From CAWJLS01 sp963843755 (GTDB lineage Bacteria > Acidobacteriota > Thermoanaerobaculia > Multivoradales > DATKCC01), in contig CAWJLS010000012.1 of the NCBI GenBank assembly GCA_963843755.1, positions 186,001 through 250,000 of the forward strand: DNA of 64,000 nucleotides, in the 5' to 3' direction. The number at the start of each line of letters is the position of its first letter. Within the stretch, counting starts at the first letter, position 1. Positions 9,087-17,624 of the stretch are shown piece after piece. The notes under the pieces were generated by a model that worked only from the letters and a program-made list of their open reading frames with translations, made no database searches and was not told where the DNA came from. The translations under genes and the position numbers were made by a program.

Positions 9087-9956
9087 TCATTGACTCTTGT
9101 CTCCGGGGTCCTTTTTCTTCAGAGCTTTCTCAATCTGCGTCCTCAGGTCCTTATCTAGTCCCGGCTTCCGCTTTTCGAGCAAACCTCGCAAGGCCTCCAA
9201 AGCCAGGCCGGCAAGCTCATCATCGTGCCCCTGAGCCGCAGAGACCAGCGGCAAGATTGCTTCCTTCGTTCCAATTCGTGCCAGTCCCTGGACAGCCAGG
9301 GCCCTTGGGATGAGAGCGCATGCCAGAACCTTCTTCAGGCTCGGAATGGCCGCGGCGTCGCCGATGTAACTCAGACTCCTTGCTGCGTCATTCGCCGCCC
9401 GGAGGTCGCGGGACTGGCATGCCGCGTTCGCCAGGCGCTCGGCCGATGCGGTGAGACGCTTCTCGTCTCGTGCGCCGATAGAGAGGGGCAGGACGAACTC
9501 CCTCTTGATCGAAATCTCCTGGACACCGCTGGAAGCCGCTCCAGAAAAGCTCACTCTCAGGTCGTAGTGTCCGGGCTCTTGAAACATGAACCGGCTGTTG
9601 AGCAAGATCTCCTTGTGATATTTCTCGTTTGGTTTCAGCCGGACCTCACCACTGGTATGAAGGTAGGAGGAGCCGCCCGAGGAGGGAAGACGCGTGACGT
9701 GACCTCCGTCTCGCGGTACGACGTCGAAGGCCAGATTAGCGTCCGCGACTCCAAGGTCCAGAACGATTGGATCAGACGTTGGATTGTTCGCGATCAGGTC
9801 TACATAGAGCGGCTCGTTGAGAGTCGGTTGTGAAGGCTTCGTCTGCACTTCAAGCACCTGAGCACCGAATAGAGGTCCACAGCTCAACGCGGTCAGAACC
9901 ACGAAACCGATGAGTTGCTGGGGGAGACCGTCAAATTCGGGCATCGTTGGAGGCAT
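9087..9956 (-). CDS. Secreted protein with N-terminal beta domain and C-terminal HEAT-like repeats
   Basis: This encodes 289 residues. A hydrophobic signal segment (QQLIGFVVLTALSC) precedes a beta-rich domain (about 35-160; EPLYVDLIANNPTSDPIVLDL and KYHKEILLN). HEAT-like alpha repeats follow (about 165-285; AARSLSYIGDAAAIPSLKKVL, AVQGLARIGTKEAILPLVSAA). The same architecture occurs in the gene at 10349-11188, so the two are paralogues now separated by an inverted-repeat element. The ATG at 9956 and another at 9944 are both possible starts; neither has a convincing ribosome binding site. The beta domain resembles intracellular-protease-inhibitor-like folds that sense or bind partners, but that is a loose impression. 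Confidence 0.75.
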   Translation of the reverse strand: MPPTMPEFDGLPQQLIGFVVLTALSCGPLFGAQVLEVQTKPSQPTLNEPLYVDLIANNPTSDPIVLDLGVADANLAFDVVPRDGGHVTRLPSSGGSSYLHTSGEVRLKPNEKYHKEILLNSRFMFQEPGHYDLRVSFSGAASSGVQEISIKREFVLPLSIGARDEKRLTASAERLANAACQSRDLRAANDAARSLSYIGDAAAIPSLKKVLACALIPRALAVQGLARIGTKEAILPLVSAAQGHDDELAGLALEALRGLLEKRKPGLDKDLRTQIEKALKKKDPGDKSQ

Positions 9957-9990
9957 TTCGTGGCGATCTAGAGGAGGAGGTCGATGCTAG

Positions 9991-10260
9991 CAGCCCGTGG
10001 TGAAAGTCCGCACGGTCGCGTTGCGGACGCCATGGGGCCGGATACGAGGCACCGCAACGCAGGCGATGCCGTAGCATCGTCGAGGAGCGGGAACGAAGTA
10101 GACGGCCCCATGCCGCCGCAACCCTCTGGGCGCATGGGGGTTGCGGCCGGCTTCTGCGTTGCTCGTCGACAACGATGGCACCGCATCGCTTCCTCCTCGC
10201 GCCTTGAATCCGCCTCGCAAGACCCATGCGCGCGACCATGTGGACTTTCACCACGGGCTG
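9991..10260. repeat. 270-bp element with 31-bp imperfect terminal inverted repeats (MITE-like)
   Basis: This fills most of the 392-base gap 9957-10348, in which I see no gene. The left end (9991-10021) and the right end (10230-10260) are inverted copies matching at 28 of 31 positions, with the outer 19 bases identical (CAGCCCGTGGTGAAAGTCC). Nested inside are further inverted pairs: CATGGGGCC at 10031-10039 with 10104-10112, GCAACGCAG at 10054-10062 with 10154-10162, and a 10-bp hairpin stem GCCGCAACCC at 10115-10124 with 10138-10147. The element has no credible coding frame. It could be a non-autonomous transposable element or a structured RNA/DNA element. It separates two paralogous genes. 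Confidence 0.7.
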
Positions 10261-10348
10261 CTGGACGAGGCCCCGGACATGGTGCTGGTGAACTTGTAGC
10301 TTCCGCCACGATTCTCGGTGACCTGATAGTCGAAGACGTCGTGAAGGC

Positions 10349-11188
10349 TTAAAGTACTGGGAGAGTCTGGCCCAGGGCGTGCGCGCCAGGCGGCGTGTCT
10401 TGGTTCAGAAGCTCGTCGATCTTGCTCTTGAGCGTTGGGTCCTGAGTTCGCGTCTTCGCCTCTTCGAGGGCCCGCCAGGCGGTGAGAGCTGTGCTGGAGC
10501 TTTCGCTCTTCAGGTAGGGCTTCAGGATCTCGACCGCCTCGGGAGTTGCGATCCGCCCCAAGCCTTCGAGAATGCCCCCCAGGACCCATCTTCCCCGTGC
10601 AAGCGCCTGACGCATCGCGGGCAGACAGATCGGACTCTCGACATAGGAGAATGCGGAAGCCGCGAGGCTGGCCGCAGGAAGATCCGGACGGCTCGCCTCC
10701 TTCGCCAGAGAGTGACAAATGTCGACGAGCACGTCCGGATCATCGCTCAGCTCCAGTCTGAAGGGCTCGATCTTTCCCAGGACTTGGGTGGACTCGAATG
10801 GCGAAACAAGGTGCGGAGCGATCTGGTATGTGCCCGCCATGTCGAAAGAGGTCCAGCGGTTGAGAATCAGGACTGTCTCGTAGGACTGGCCAGGAGAGAT
10901 CTCGTGGTTACCGAGATCGAAGATCCCCCCTTCGAGATGCCACCTCGTGGCCAGGTGAGCGCCGTCGGGCTGGGTGATGTCGAACTCGAACGCCTCCTGA
11001 TCGTCTGCTCCAAGTTGGATCTTGAGGCTCTGAGAGGTCGGATTCGCGATCGTGACCTTCACGAGGACAGGGCCCCGCGGAGAGAACTCGGGAAACAGTG
11101 GGCTGAACTGCACGGAAGGACTCGCGGCCGGCGTGGAGCTGCCGGTGGCGAGAACGCCGAGAAGCAAGAGGCTGATGATTCGGATCAT
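10349..11188 (-). CDS. Secreted protein with beta domain and HEAT-like repeats (paralogue of 9087-9956)
   Basis: This encodes 279 residues starting at the ATG at 11188, which begins a classic signal peptide (MIRIISLLLLGVLATGSS, cleavage near PAAS). The open frame continues 82 codons upstream, but that stretch is arginine/serine-rich and overlaps the next gene. The beta domain (FSPRGPVLVKVTIANPTSQS, SYETVLILNRWTSFDMAGTY) is followed by a helical repeat region (LAASAFSYVESPICLPAMRQ, GILEGLGRIATPEAVEILK). Order and spacing match the gene at 9087-9956. A role in the envelope or outside the cell is likely; no partner can be named. Confidence 0.75.
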   Translation of the reverse strand: MIRIISLLLLGVLATGSSTPAASPSVQFSPLFPEFSPRGPVLVKVTIANPTSQSLKIQLGADDQEAFEFDITQPDGAHLATRWHLEGGIFDLGNHEISPGQSYETVLILNRWTSFDMAGTYQIAPHLVSPFESTQVLGKIEPFRLELSDDPDVLVDICHSLAKEASRPDLPAASLAASAFSYVESPICLPAMRQALARGRWVLGGILEGLGRIATPEAVEILKPYLKSESSSTALTAWRALEEAKTRTQDPTLKSKIDELLNQDTPPGAHALGQTLPVL

Positions 11189-11243
11189 GGGTGTCACCGT
11201 GTAGTGGTTGGGGAATGCACTCTTCTTGGCTCCGATGGATCTT

Positions 11244-14200
11244 TCAAGGGCTGGGTAGCGTGAATTGGGTATTGGCGCCGTCTTTCGAGCACGTGTAGAG
11301 GAAAGAGCCATTCGGTTGTTTCTTGATGGCCCGGACGATCGACAACGGCCCTCGAACAGTGACCTCTTTGTTGTTGTCCTTGCAGAGACACCGGTAGAAG
11401 TACTTCTGAGAGGCGGCGAAGTGGCCCTCTCCACGAGGGTCGGCGAACTGTCCGGTCTTGTGCATGTCCCCGATTTGACCCCTGCTTCCGTTCACACCTT
11501 CGCCCACCTTGGTCTCGGTTGGGTTGTTGGTGAACTCCAGCCACCCGGTGTCAGGCCATTGATAGTTCGCCGGTTGAGGCCCCGGGTAGTCGACGCGTTC
11601 ACCAACCTCGCAGTCCTTGAGATCGTTCAAGCTGCCGGTCGACGAGCTCCAGTCGTAGACACATCGAAGCAAACCACTGCCGGCATCCGAGCAACTGCCA
11701 TCGAACTGGACCGGGACCGCGCAGACGCAATCGCCGCCATGGCACACCTGGCCAGGCGTGTCTCCACACGAGTCGCCGTTCTTGTTCGGGTCGGGGATGC
11801 AATGCGAGCCTTTGGCCGGACACATCTTGCAGGTAGGGCAGTGGTCCGCGGTTCCCGCGACTGCCGGGTCCCCGCAGCAGTGCCAACCGGCCTTGACGAT
11901 TCCCACTCCTGGGTTCGAGTCCACGAAGGAGCCGTCCTCGCTCACCGTGCCGGGGCCGATGCTCACGAAGTGGCCCAGGTCGTGGTCGAAGGAGTAGTAG
12001 TCGGTCACCTCGCCCGGAGCGAGGCCCTCGACGTTGGGCAGCGTCAACCGGGCCGGGGGATCGAAGCGGGCGCCGGCCGGCTGGATGGTGACGATGAGGC
12101 GGGGCTGCTGGCCGAAGTTGGGCGTCATGGGCACGCGGTCGCTGTGCACCATCGTGGCGCTCACCACGCCACTTTTCGAGCCGTTGGGGAAGGTCACCGA
12201 TCCCGGCTGAATGTCCAGGGCGAAGCCCGGGATGCCCGGCAGCGTCACCGTCCCGCCCTGTGTTTCGGAGACGAAGATCCCATTCGGCAGATCGATTGGC
12301 AGGAGGTAGACCGGCATGGAGAGAGTCTTCTCCCGCCCTGGGATCGTCGTGACCTCGAGCTCCAGATCTGGCCACGAGCCCGGGCGCGTGACGGTGCTGC
12401 CGTCGACGATCAAGTAGAAGGTACCGACGGGAGCCGGCTGGATGCGGAAGTAGCCCTGGTCGTCGCTCTGGGTCAGGATCGAGGTGTCTCGGATGCGCAC
12501 CGTCGCGCCCGGCACCGGGAGATTGGTGTTGTCGAGCACCACGCCGCGGATCGCGGTCTGGGCGGGGTCGCCGGCGGTCATCCCCGAGGCGGTCCAACTG
12601 GCACTCGGGCTGTTCTGGAGGCCGTCGATTCGGGCCTCGACGACGTTGTTCGAGATCCCCTCCGCCGGGTCGAGGGTGAACTGGACGATCGCCCGGCCGT
12701 CGCTGTCGGTAGTGACGACCTCTTCGGTCGCCCCGCTGCCGAGCGTCCCGGCACCCAGGACGACAGAGAACCGTACCGGGACCCCGGCGAGGCGGTTGAA
12801 GCCGTCATCGGTGATCGCAGCGATGAGGGGCCGAGGCAACGGCCGTCCGGCGAGGCCGGTCTGACCGCCACCGGAGTCGACCACGACGAAGGCAGGATTG
12901 CCGGGAAGGGCGGTGGCGGTGAACACCGCGGGACCGGCGAAGCCTGCGGCCTCCGCCACGACGCTCTGGGCGCCCACGCCCGCCCGCTTGCCCAGCGTGA
13001 ACTGGGCGGAGGCCCGCCCGTTCGCGCCGGTGACTACGGTGACCTGGCGTCTGCCTTCGCCGAGGCTGCCGCTGCTCCTTTCCAGGAGGAAGTGCACGGG
13101 CTGACCGGTGACGGGAGATCCATCGGTGTCCAGGATCTCGACGGTCAAGGGTTCGGGGAGAAGGGTACCGATCGTCCCTACCTGGCGGTCCCCGGAGACG
13201 ATGGCGACCCGTGGGGCGGAGGTCGCCGCACGATGTACGGTGATCTCGGTGTGCCCGGTGTTGCCCCCGACGTCAGTTGCTGTTACGGCGATGACGTTGT
13301 CGCCGGCGGCGAGGGCCAGGGACGGCAGAAGGAACGAGCGGTTCGAGACCTCCGCTGGCGTGCCGTTGACGCTCACCGTGACCTGCCCGGCGTTGACCGT
13401 GCCGGGGACGATGTCGTTGACCAGCCCGGAGACCGCAACCGTGTCCTCGTAGACTGTCGAGCCGTCGGCCGGCAGGTAGATCTGGACGTGGGGCGGCGTG
13501 AGATCCCGGACCACGTTGAGGCCGTCGGTGCTCTGGTGGCCCGCCGCGTCCGTCGCGGTTGCCGTCAGGACGTTTCCGCCCTCGGTCAGTGGCACGTCGT
13601 GGGCGACGAAGGTGCCGGCGGCCACCTCGGCCACGACGCCGTTGACGCTCACCGCGGCGTCGGAGGGCGAGACGGTCCCACTCACGTCCAACGTCGTGGC
13701 GGCGAGGTAGGCGAGGAGTTGGGGGGCGGTGATCTCCACGTCGGGCAGGACGAAGCGTACGACGTGGATGGTCGCCTCACCGACGTTGCCCGCGGTGTCG
13801 GTCGCATGGACGACGATCGAGCTCTCTCCGTTCGCCAAGGTCACGCTCTTTGCGAAGCGGTCTCCCATGAGGGCAGTCGGCTCGCCGTTGACCTCGATGG
13901 CGGCGACTCCATGCTCGTCGTCCGCGGTTCCTGCGACCTGTACAGAACCTTCGTTGAAGATCCGCTCCTCGGACGGAGTCTCGATCGATACCGTCGGGGG
14001 CTGAGTGTCGAGTGTAAGGACCCAACTCTCAGTCGAAGAGTTCCCCGCGAGATCACTGAGCGAGATCGTCACGAAGTGGCTTTCGCCCGCGAAATCCTCC
14101 GCCGGCGTGAAGTCGAGCCCTGCCGCCGTGACCGTTGCCTCGCTCGTCCGGTCGACCCCATCCAGCACGAGCTCGACCGTCGCGGGGTCGACCCCCGAGC

Positions 14201-15914
14201 CCTCGTCGCTGAACGACGCCACGATGTGGGGGCGGACGACGTTGACGATCCGCGGCTCGGCCGGCTCGACGAGCGACACCGTCGGCGGCGTGGTGTCGCC
14301 GCCGCCGGCGGGAATATCGAAGGTCACCACCAGCCGCGGCCGATCTTCCTCAGAGGCTGACTCCCGGGAGGCGTACTCGACCCGCCCGGCGGCCCCCTCG
14401 TCGGTCTTCTTGAGCAACCAGCCGTAGTTCGGTGTCCCAGCGAGGAAGGCGGCGACGTCCGCCGTCACGTCGTAGCTCACCCGGCCTCGGAGGCCCTTGG
14501 TGAGGAGGACGCTCGCCGTCGGTGCCGCTTCGAAGCTGCCGCCGTCCCACTGCGTTGCACAGTCCGGCGCCTGGTTGCCCGGGTCGGCGTCGTCTGAGCA
14601 GTTCCAGGTCACGGTCCCCTCGGACCAGTCGGACGTCAAGCGATGAGCCTCGACGGTCCTGCCGCTCGAACCCCAGTTGTCCCCGTTGTCGGCGATCTCG
14701 AGCTCGAGCGTGGCCGAGTGCAGCGTCGCCCCCGCCGCCACGGACTCGAGAGCCTGCTCGTCCATGCGCACGAGGGCTCGGTTGTGGCCGCTGGACTGGA
14801 TCCGGAGGGTGGGTTCGCTGCCCTGGTTCTGGTTTGGACTTCCTTGGCGGAGATAGGAGTCCGCGACCGCCTCGAAGCTCACCATGCTGAGGCCTGGCCC
14901 CACGAGGATCTGGAACGAGAGGTCTGCCTGGGCCTCGTTCCCGGCCAGGTCTCGGAGGGAGGCGTGGATGGAGTGCGTTCCGGCCACCAGCGGCGGCGAC
15001 GGACAGGTGGCGCCGTTCGCGCTCGTCGAGCAGCCGGTCGTGAGCGCTCCGTCGACCGTCACCGCGAGTGAGCTGAGATCGACGCCCGAGCCACCGTCCG
15101 AGAACGAGACGCCGATCGTGGGGCTGGTGTCGTTGACGAGAACCGGGTCCGGCGGCTCCACGATGGCAAGGGTGGGTGGGACGATGTCGTGGTCGACCGT
15201 TTCGACCAGGAGAACGAGCTTCGGCTGCTCGTCGGCTGTGGCTTCGCGGGAGGAGAAGTCCACCCGGCCGTTTTGGTTCTCCTCGGTCTTCTTCAGGATC
15301 CAGCCGTAGTCCGTCTCACCGGCGAGAAAGGCCCGGACGTCGTCGGTCACGTCGAAGTCGACCCAGCCGGTCAGCCCGTTGGTGATGAGCGCCGTGTCGG
15401 TCGGCTCCTCGGCGAAGGTACCCCCGTCCCACTCGCTGTTGCAATCCGGGTGCGAGTTGCCCGGATCGGTGTCGATCCCGCAGGACCAGGTCGCCCCGAG
15501 CTCCGTCCAGTCGGCGAGGACTCGGTGAGCGTCTACCGTGCGGCCGGTGGTCCCCCAGTTGTTGGGACTCGAGGCGACGAAAAGCTCCAGCGTCGCGGAG
15601 ACCAGGCGACCCGTGCCGACCGCTTGGGAAATATCAGCCACCGGCACCTGCAGGAGGGCGCGGTTGTTGCCGCTGGCCCGAATGCGGAGGATCTCGTCCG
15701 TGCCCTGATTCTGGTTGGGGCTTCCGCTCCGCAGGTAGGTGTCGGCCGTCGGGGTGACGACGAAGCTCTGGGCGCGGAGCGGCGCACTCGCCAGGAGAAA
15801 CAGGAGAAGCAGGAAGGGCAGGGGAAGGACTGCCTGGGCCTCGGAGCCTCCGGCGAGGCTCCTGCGCCATGAGCTGAGCACGATACGACCAGGCGCCGAG
15901 CGAAAGGATCCCAT
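11244..15914 (-). CDS. Giant secreted DNRLRE / Ig-like / carboxypeptidase-regulatory-like protein
   Basis: This encodes 1556 residues from the ATG at 15914, which has an AGGAGA ribosome binding site 8 bases upstream; the ATG at 15986 lies too close to the predicted transcription start. After a signal peptide (LPLPFLLLLFLLASAPLRAQ) come two DNRLRE-type domains (about 25-250 and 325-540; each has ADTYLR or ADSYLR, SPNQNQG, LEL and YGW(I/L)LKKT). Next are tandem cadherin/Ig-like domains (about 550-920; TPPTVSLVEP, DTQPPTVSIETP), two Big-1-like filamin folds (about 930-1120), a carboxypeptidase-regulatory-like domain (GATVRIRDTSIL) and a Cys-rich tail (CPTCKMCPAKGSHC). It is probably an extracellular adhesin or matrix protein; the DNRLRE domain family is known from surface proteins. 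Its own promoter is visible at 16002-16030. Confidence 0.88.
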   Translation of the reverse strand: MGSFRSAPGRIVLSSWRRSLAGGSEAQAVLPLPFLLLLFLLASAPLRAQSFVVTPTADTYLRSGSPNQNQGTDEILRIRASGNNRALLQVPVADISQAVGTGRLVSATLELFVASSPNNWGTTGRTVDAHRVLADWTELGATWSCGIDTDPGNSHPDCNSEWDGGTFAEEPTDTALITNGLTGWVDFDVTDDVRAFLAGETDYGWILKKTEENQNGRVDFSSREATADEQPKLVLLVETVDHDIVPPTLAIVEPPDPVLVNDTSPTIGVSFSDGGSGVDLSSLAVTVDGALTTGCSTSANGATCPSPPLVAGTHSIHASLRDLAGNEAQADLSFQILVGPGLSMVSFEAVADSYLRQGSPNQNQGSEPTLRIQSSGHNRALVRMDEQALESVAAGATLHSATLELEIADNGDNWGSSGRTVEAHRLTSDWSEGTVTWNCSDDADPGNQAPDCATQWDGGSFEAAPTASVLLTKGLRGRVSYDVTADVAAFLAGTPNYGWLLKKTDEGAAGRVEYASRESASEEDRPRLVVTFDIPAGGGDTTPPTVSLVEPAEPRIVNVVRPHIVASFSDEGSGVDPATVELVLDGVDRTSEATVTAAGLDFTPAEDFAGESHFVTISLSDLAGNSSTESWVLTLDTQPPTVSIETPSEERIFNEGSVQVAGTADDEHGVAAIEVNGEPTALMGDRFAKSVTLANGESSIVVHATDTAGNVGEATIHVVRFVLPDVEITAPQLLAYLAATTLDVSGTVSPSDAAVSVNGVVAEVAAGTFVAHDVPLTEGGNVLTATATDAAGHQSTDGLNVVRDLTPPHVQIYLPADGSTVYEDTVAVSGLVNDIVPGTVNAGQVTVSVNGTPAEVSNRSFLLPSLALAAGDNVIAVTATDVGGNTGHTEITVHRAATSAPRVAIVSGDRQVGTIGTLLPEPLTVEILDTDGSPVTGQPVHFLLERSSGSLGEGRRQVTVVTGANGRASAQFTLGKRAGVGAQSVVAEAAGFAGPAVFTATALPGNPAFVVVDSGGGQTGLAGRPLPRPLIAAITDDGFNRLAGVPVRFSVVLGAGTLGSGATEEVVTTDSDGRAIVQFTLDPAEGISNNVVEARIDGLQNSPSASWTASGMTAGDPAQTAIRGVVLDNTNLPVPGATVRIRDTSILTQSDDQGYFRIQPAPVGTFYLIVDGSTVTRPGSWPDLELEVTTIPGREKTLSMPVYLLPIDLPNGIFVSETQGGTVTLPGIPGFALDIQPGSVTFPNGSKSGVVSATMVHSDRVPMTPNFGQQPRLIVTIQPAGARFDPPARLTLPNVEGLAPGEVTDYYSFDHDLGHFVSIGPGTVSEDGSFVDSNPGVGIVKAGWHCCGDPAVAGTADHCPTCKMCPAKGSHCIPDPNKNGDSCGDTPGQVCHGGDCVCAVPVQFDGSCSDAGSGLLRCVYDWSSSTGSLNDLKDCEVGERVDYPGPQPANYQWPDTGWLEFTNNPTETKVGEGVNGSRGQIGDMHKTGQFADPRGEGHFAASQKYFYRCLCKDNNKEVTVRGPLSIVRAIKKQPNGSFLYTCSKDGANTQFTLPSP

Positions 15915-16316
15915 CAAGTCGTGTCTCCTGTAGCTCAGGACCGGGGCCGGCTGCTCGCCCCGAGTCGGAGAGTTTCGAACTGACATCGACTAAGGCGATC
16001 AAGTACATCAGCGAGATCGAATGTTGTCAAGGGAAAATCACTGTGATCGTTCTCGATGATCGTTCCATGGTTGGCGAACATTGCTTTCGCGGTGCGATTC
16101 ACGGGGTCGTTTGCTGCAGAGCGGTGAGGGGGCGTCCTTCGAAAAGGAACTCCCTTGGCGGAGGCGGCGGACGCAGCCGGGGGGCACGCCTTGATGTCGG
16201 GTCCGGGCGGAGCAAGGCTGACGGTGTGATGGGCTGGGGGTAGGGGTGGTGCTGGGCCCGGGGAGCATTGGATCGGGTGCTACGATCGCCGGGTTTGTGT
16301 TCTGAGGTGATCGATC
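15915..16316. other. Divergent intergenic region
   Basis: This 402-base gap separates the minus-strand giant gene from the plus-strand HEAT-like gene. It contains the sigma-70-like promoter at 16002-16030 reading left, and a weaker TACGAT element near 16280 reading right. I see no convincing coding frame in it. Confidence 0.6.
16002..16030 (-). promoter_or_regulatory. Sigma-70-like promoter of the DNRLRE giant gene
   Basis: Reading on the minus strand, a perfect TTGACA (16030-16025) is followed by 17 bases and then TGTACT (16007-16002), a 4-of-6 match to the -10 consensus. Transcription would start near 15995, leaving an 80-base leader before the ATG at 15914. This supports 15914, not 15986, as the translation start. 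Confidence 0.6.
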
Positions 16317-17470
16317 GTGGACTACTCCGAGAAGGCGTGTGCGCTGCTGCTGGACTTGATCCGGGAGGCGGATCGTGGGCGGGCGGCGAATGCGGGTGAG
16401 CTCATCGGGTTGTTCGCTGCATTGGCAGATGTGGGCGAGGCGCGGGCAGCGCGGGAGGTCTTTCCGTTTGTCTTCGCGGAGGATCTGGTGGTGGCGCGGG
16501 GGGCTGCAGCGGCGGTGGATCGGCTGTTCCGGTTGGCCGAAATGGACGATTTCGTCTGGTTCGATCGGTACGTGCGGGTCTATGCACCGGTGCGCCCGAG
16601 GTACGGCGCGTGGCGAGAGATTCGTCGGGATCGGGCTGCACGCGCTGCTGGGAGAACGGAACGGTTCGCGGCGGCCGCCGGAGTCTTGAGCTTCCACTGG
16701 AACGGCTATCTACGCGAGGAGATGTTCCGCCGGCTCGGCGAGGTGGACGACCCGCTGGCGGTGCCGTTCGTATTGCTTCGGCTCAACGACTGGGTTCCCG
16801 AGGTGCGTGCAGCGGCGGCCGGGGTGGTGAGCGGGTGGCTCGAGCGGGCGTGGCTGGGACCCCTGGCCCAGAACCTGCCGCTGGTCACTCGGCTCAAGGG
16901 GCGGGTTCGCTCGCGGCACGATGAGCTCGTCGACGAGGTCGAGCGGCGGTTGGTAGAGGAGGAGCCGCCGGACGCGCTGATCAGCGCTTGTCGGAGTCGA
17001 GACCGATGGGTTCGTCGGGAGGCCTTCGCGCTTGGCTTGCGGGTAGAGAGCTCTATGAGGGGGCATCGGCGAGCCATGTTCGGCAGAACCTCCTGCACCT
17101 GCTGTCCCAGCTCCCGGTCGGGGAGCGGTTGGTCTATCTCCTGCGGGCGGCGGCGCGGGAGGATGACCCGCTGGCCGAGAAGGCGTTCGGGCAGGCCAAG
17201 GCAGCTCTGCTACGACCGGACTTGGGGTATGTCCAGCTGAGTCCGCGCGACAAGGAGGCGATCCGGGAAGCGCTCGATCGCCGCGGGCCTCGGCCTGGAG
17301 ATTGGGCTCGAAGATCCGTGGACCTGGTGCTTGGACTCGAGTCTGGAGAGCACGAGGAGGAGCGGATTGAGCGGGGGTCGGCAATAGTACCCACGGCGGC
17401 TCCGGAGGAGGCGGAAGCTGGGAAGGGACGGCAGTGGTGGAGACGGCTCTGGGAGCGGAGGGGGGGCTGA
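16317..17470 (+). pseudogene. HEAT-like repeat protein gene, frameshifted near 17030-17060
   Basis: A GTG at 16317 with a GAGGTG ribosome binding site begins a helical-repeat protein (RAANAGELIGLFAALADVGE, LRLNDWVPEVRAAAAGVVSG). After about residue 240 this frame degenerates into Arg/Ser/Cys-rich sequence. From about 17040 the -1 frame carries clean helical repeats to a stop at 17470 (NLLHLLSQLPVGERLVYLLR, ALDRRGPRPGDWARRSVDLV). Joining the two frames gives about 384 residues of continuous repeat character, so a single-base deletion (or two-base insertion) near 17030-17060 is the simplest reading. A sequencing error is an alternative; a programmed slip is less likely because no slippery heptamer is evident. 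An IS transposase gene lies 155 bases downstream. Confidence 0.6.
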
Positions 17471-17624
17471 CTTTGGGTGGTTCTCGTTGTGCCGAGGGTG
17501 GTCGTCAGGAGCTAGGCCCATCTTCTACAGTGCCCAATCGTAACTCCTAGACCTTGCGCCACTTACGCAGGCGCAATTCGGCGTTGGCACCATGAAATCG
17601 AGGTTTGCGGCCGGTCAGCCTCGC

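Noticed and set aside
9991..10260. Possible group II intron because of the GTGGTGAAAGTCC core
   Set aside because: There is no reverse transcriptase, no domain V hairpin that I can identify, and the inverted-repeat layout is unlike an intron.
10248..10348. Minus-strand peptide FDYQVTENRGGSYKFTSTM in the tail of an out-of-frame stretch
   Set aside because: It looks protein-like, but it has no start, is not linked to a recognised family, and overlaps the inverted-repeat arm; it may be a relic or chance.
11265..14360. Long plus-strand reading frame opposite the DNRLRE giant gene
   Set aside because: It is a high-GC shadow of the real minus-strand gene, rich in Arg, Gly and Asp with no domain or ribosome binding site. 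Similar shadows at 1516-2724, 2534-4591, 20017-23841, 24972-28229, 31071-33152, 32837-35455 and 43115-45745 were rejected for the same reason.
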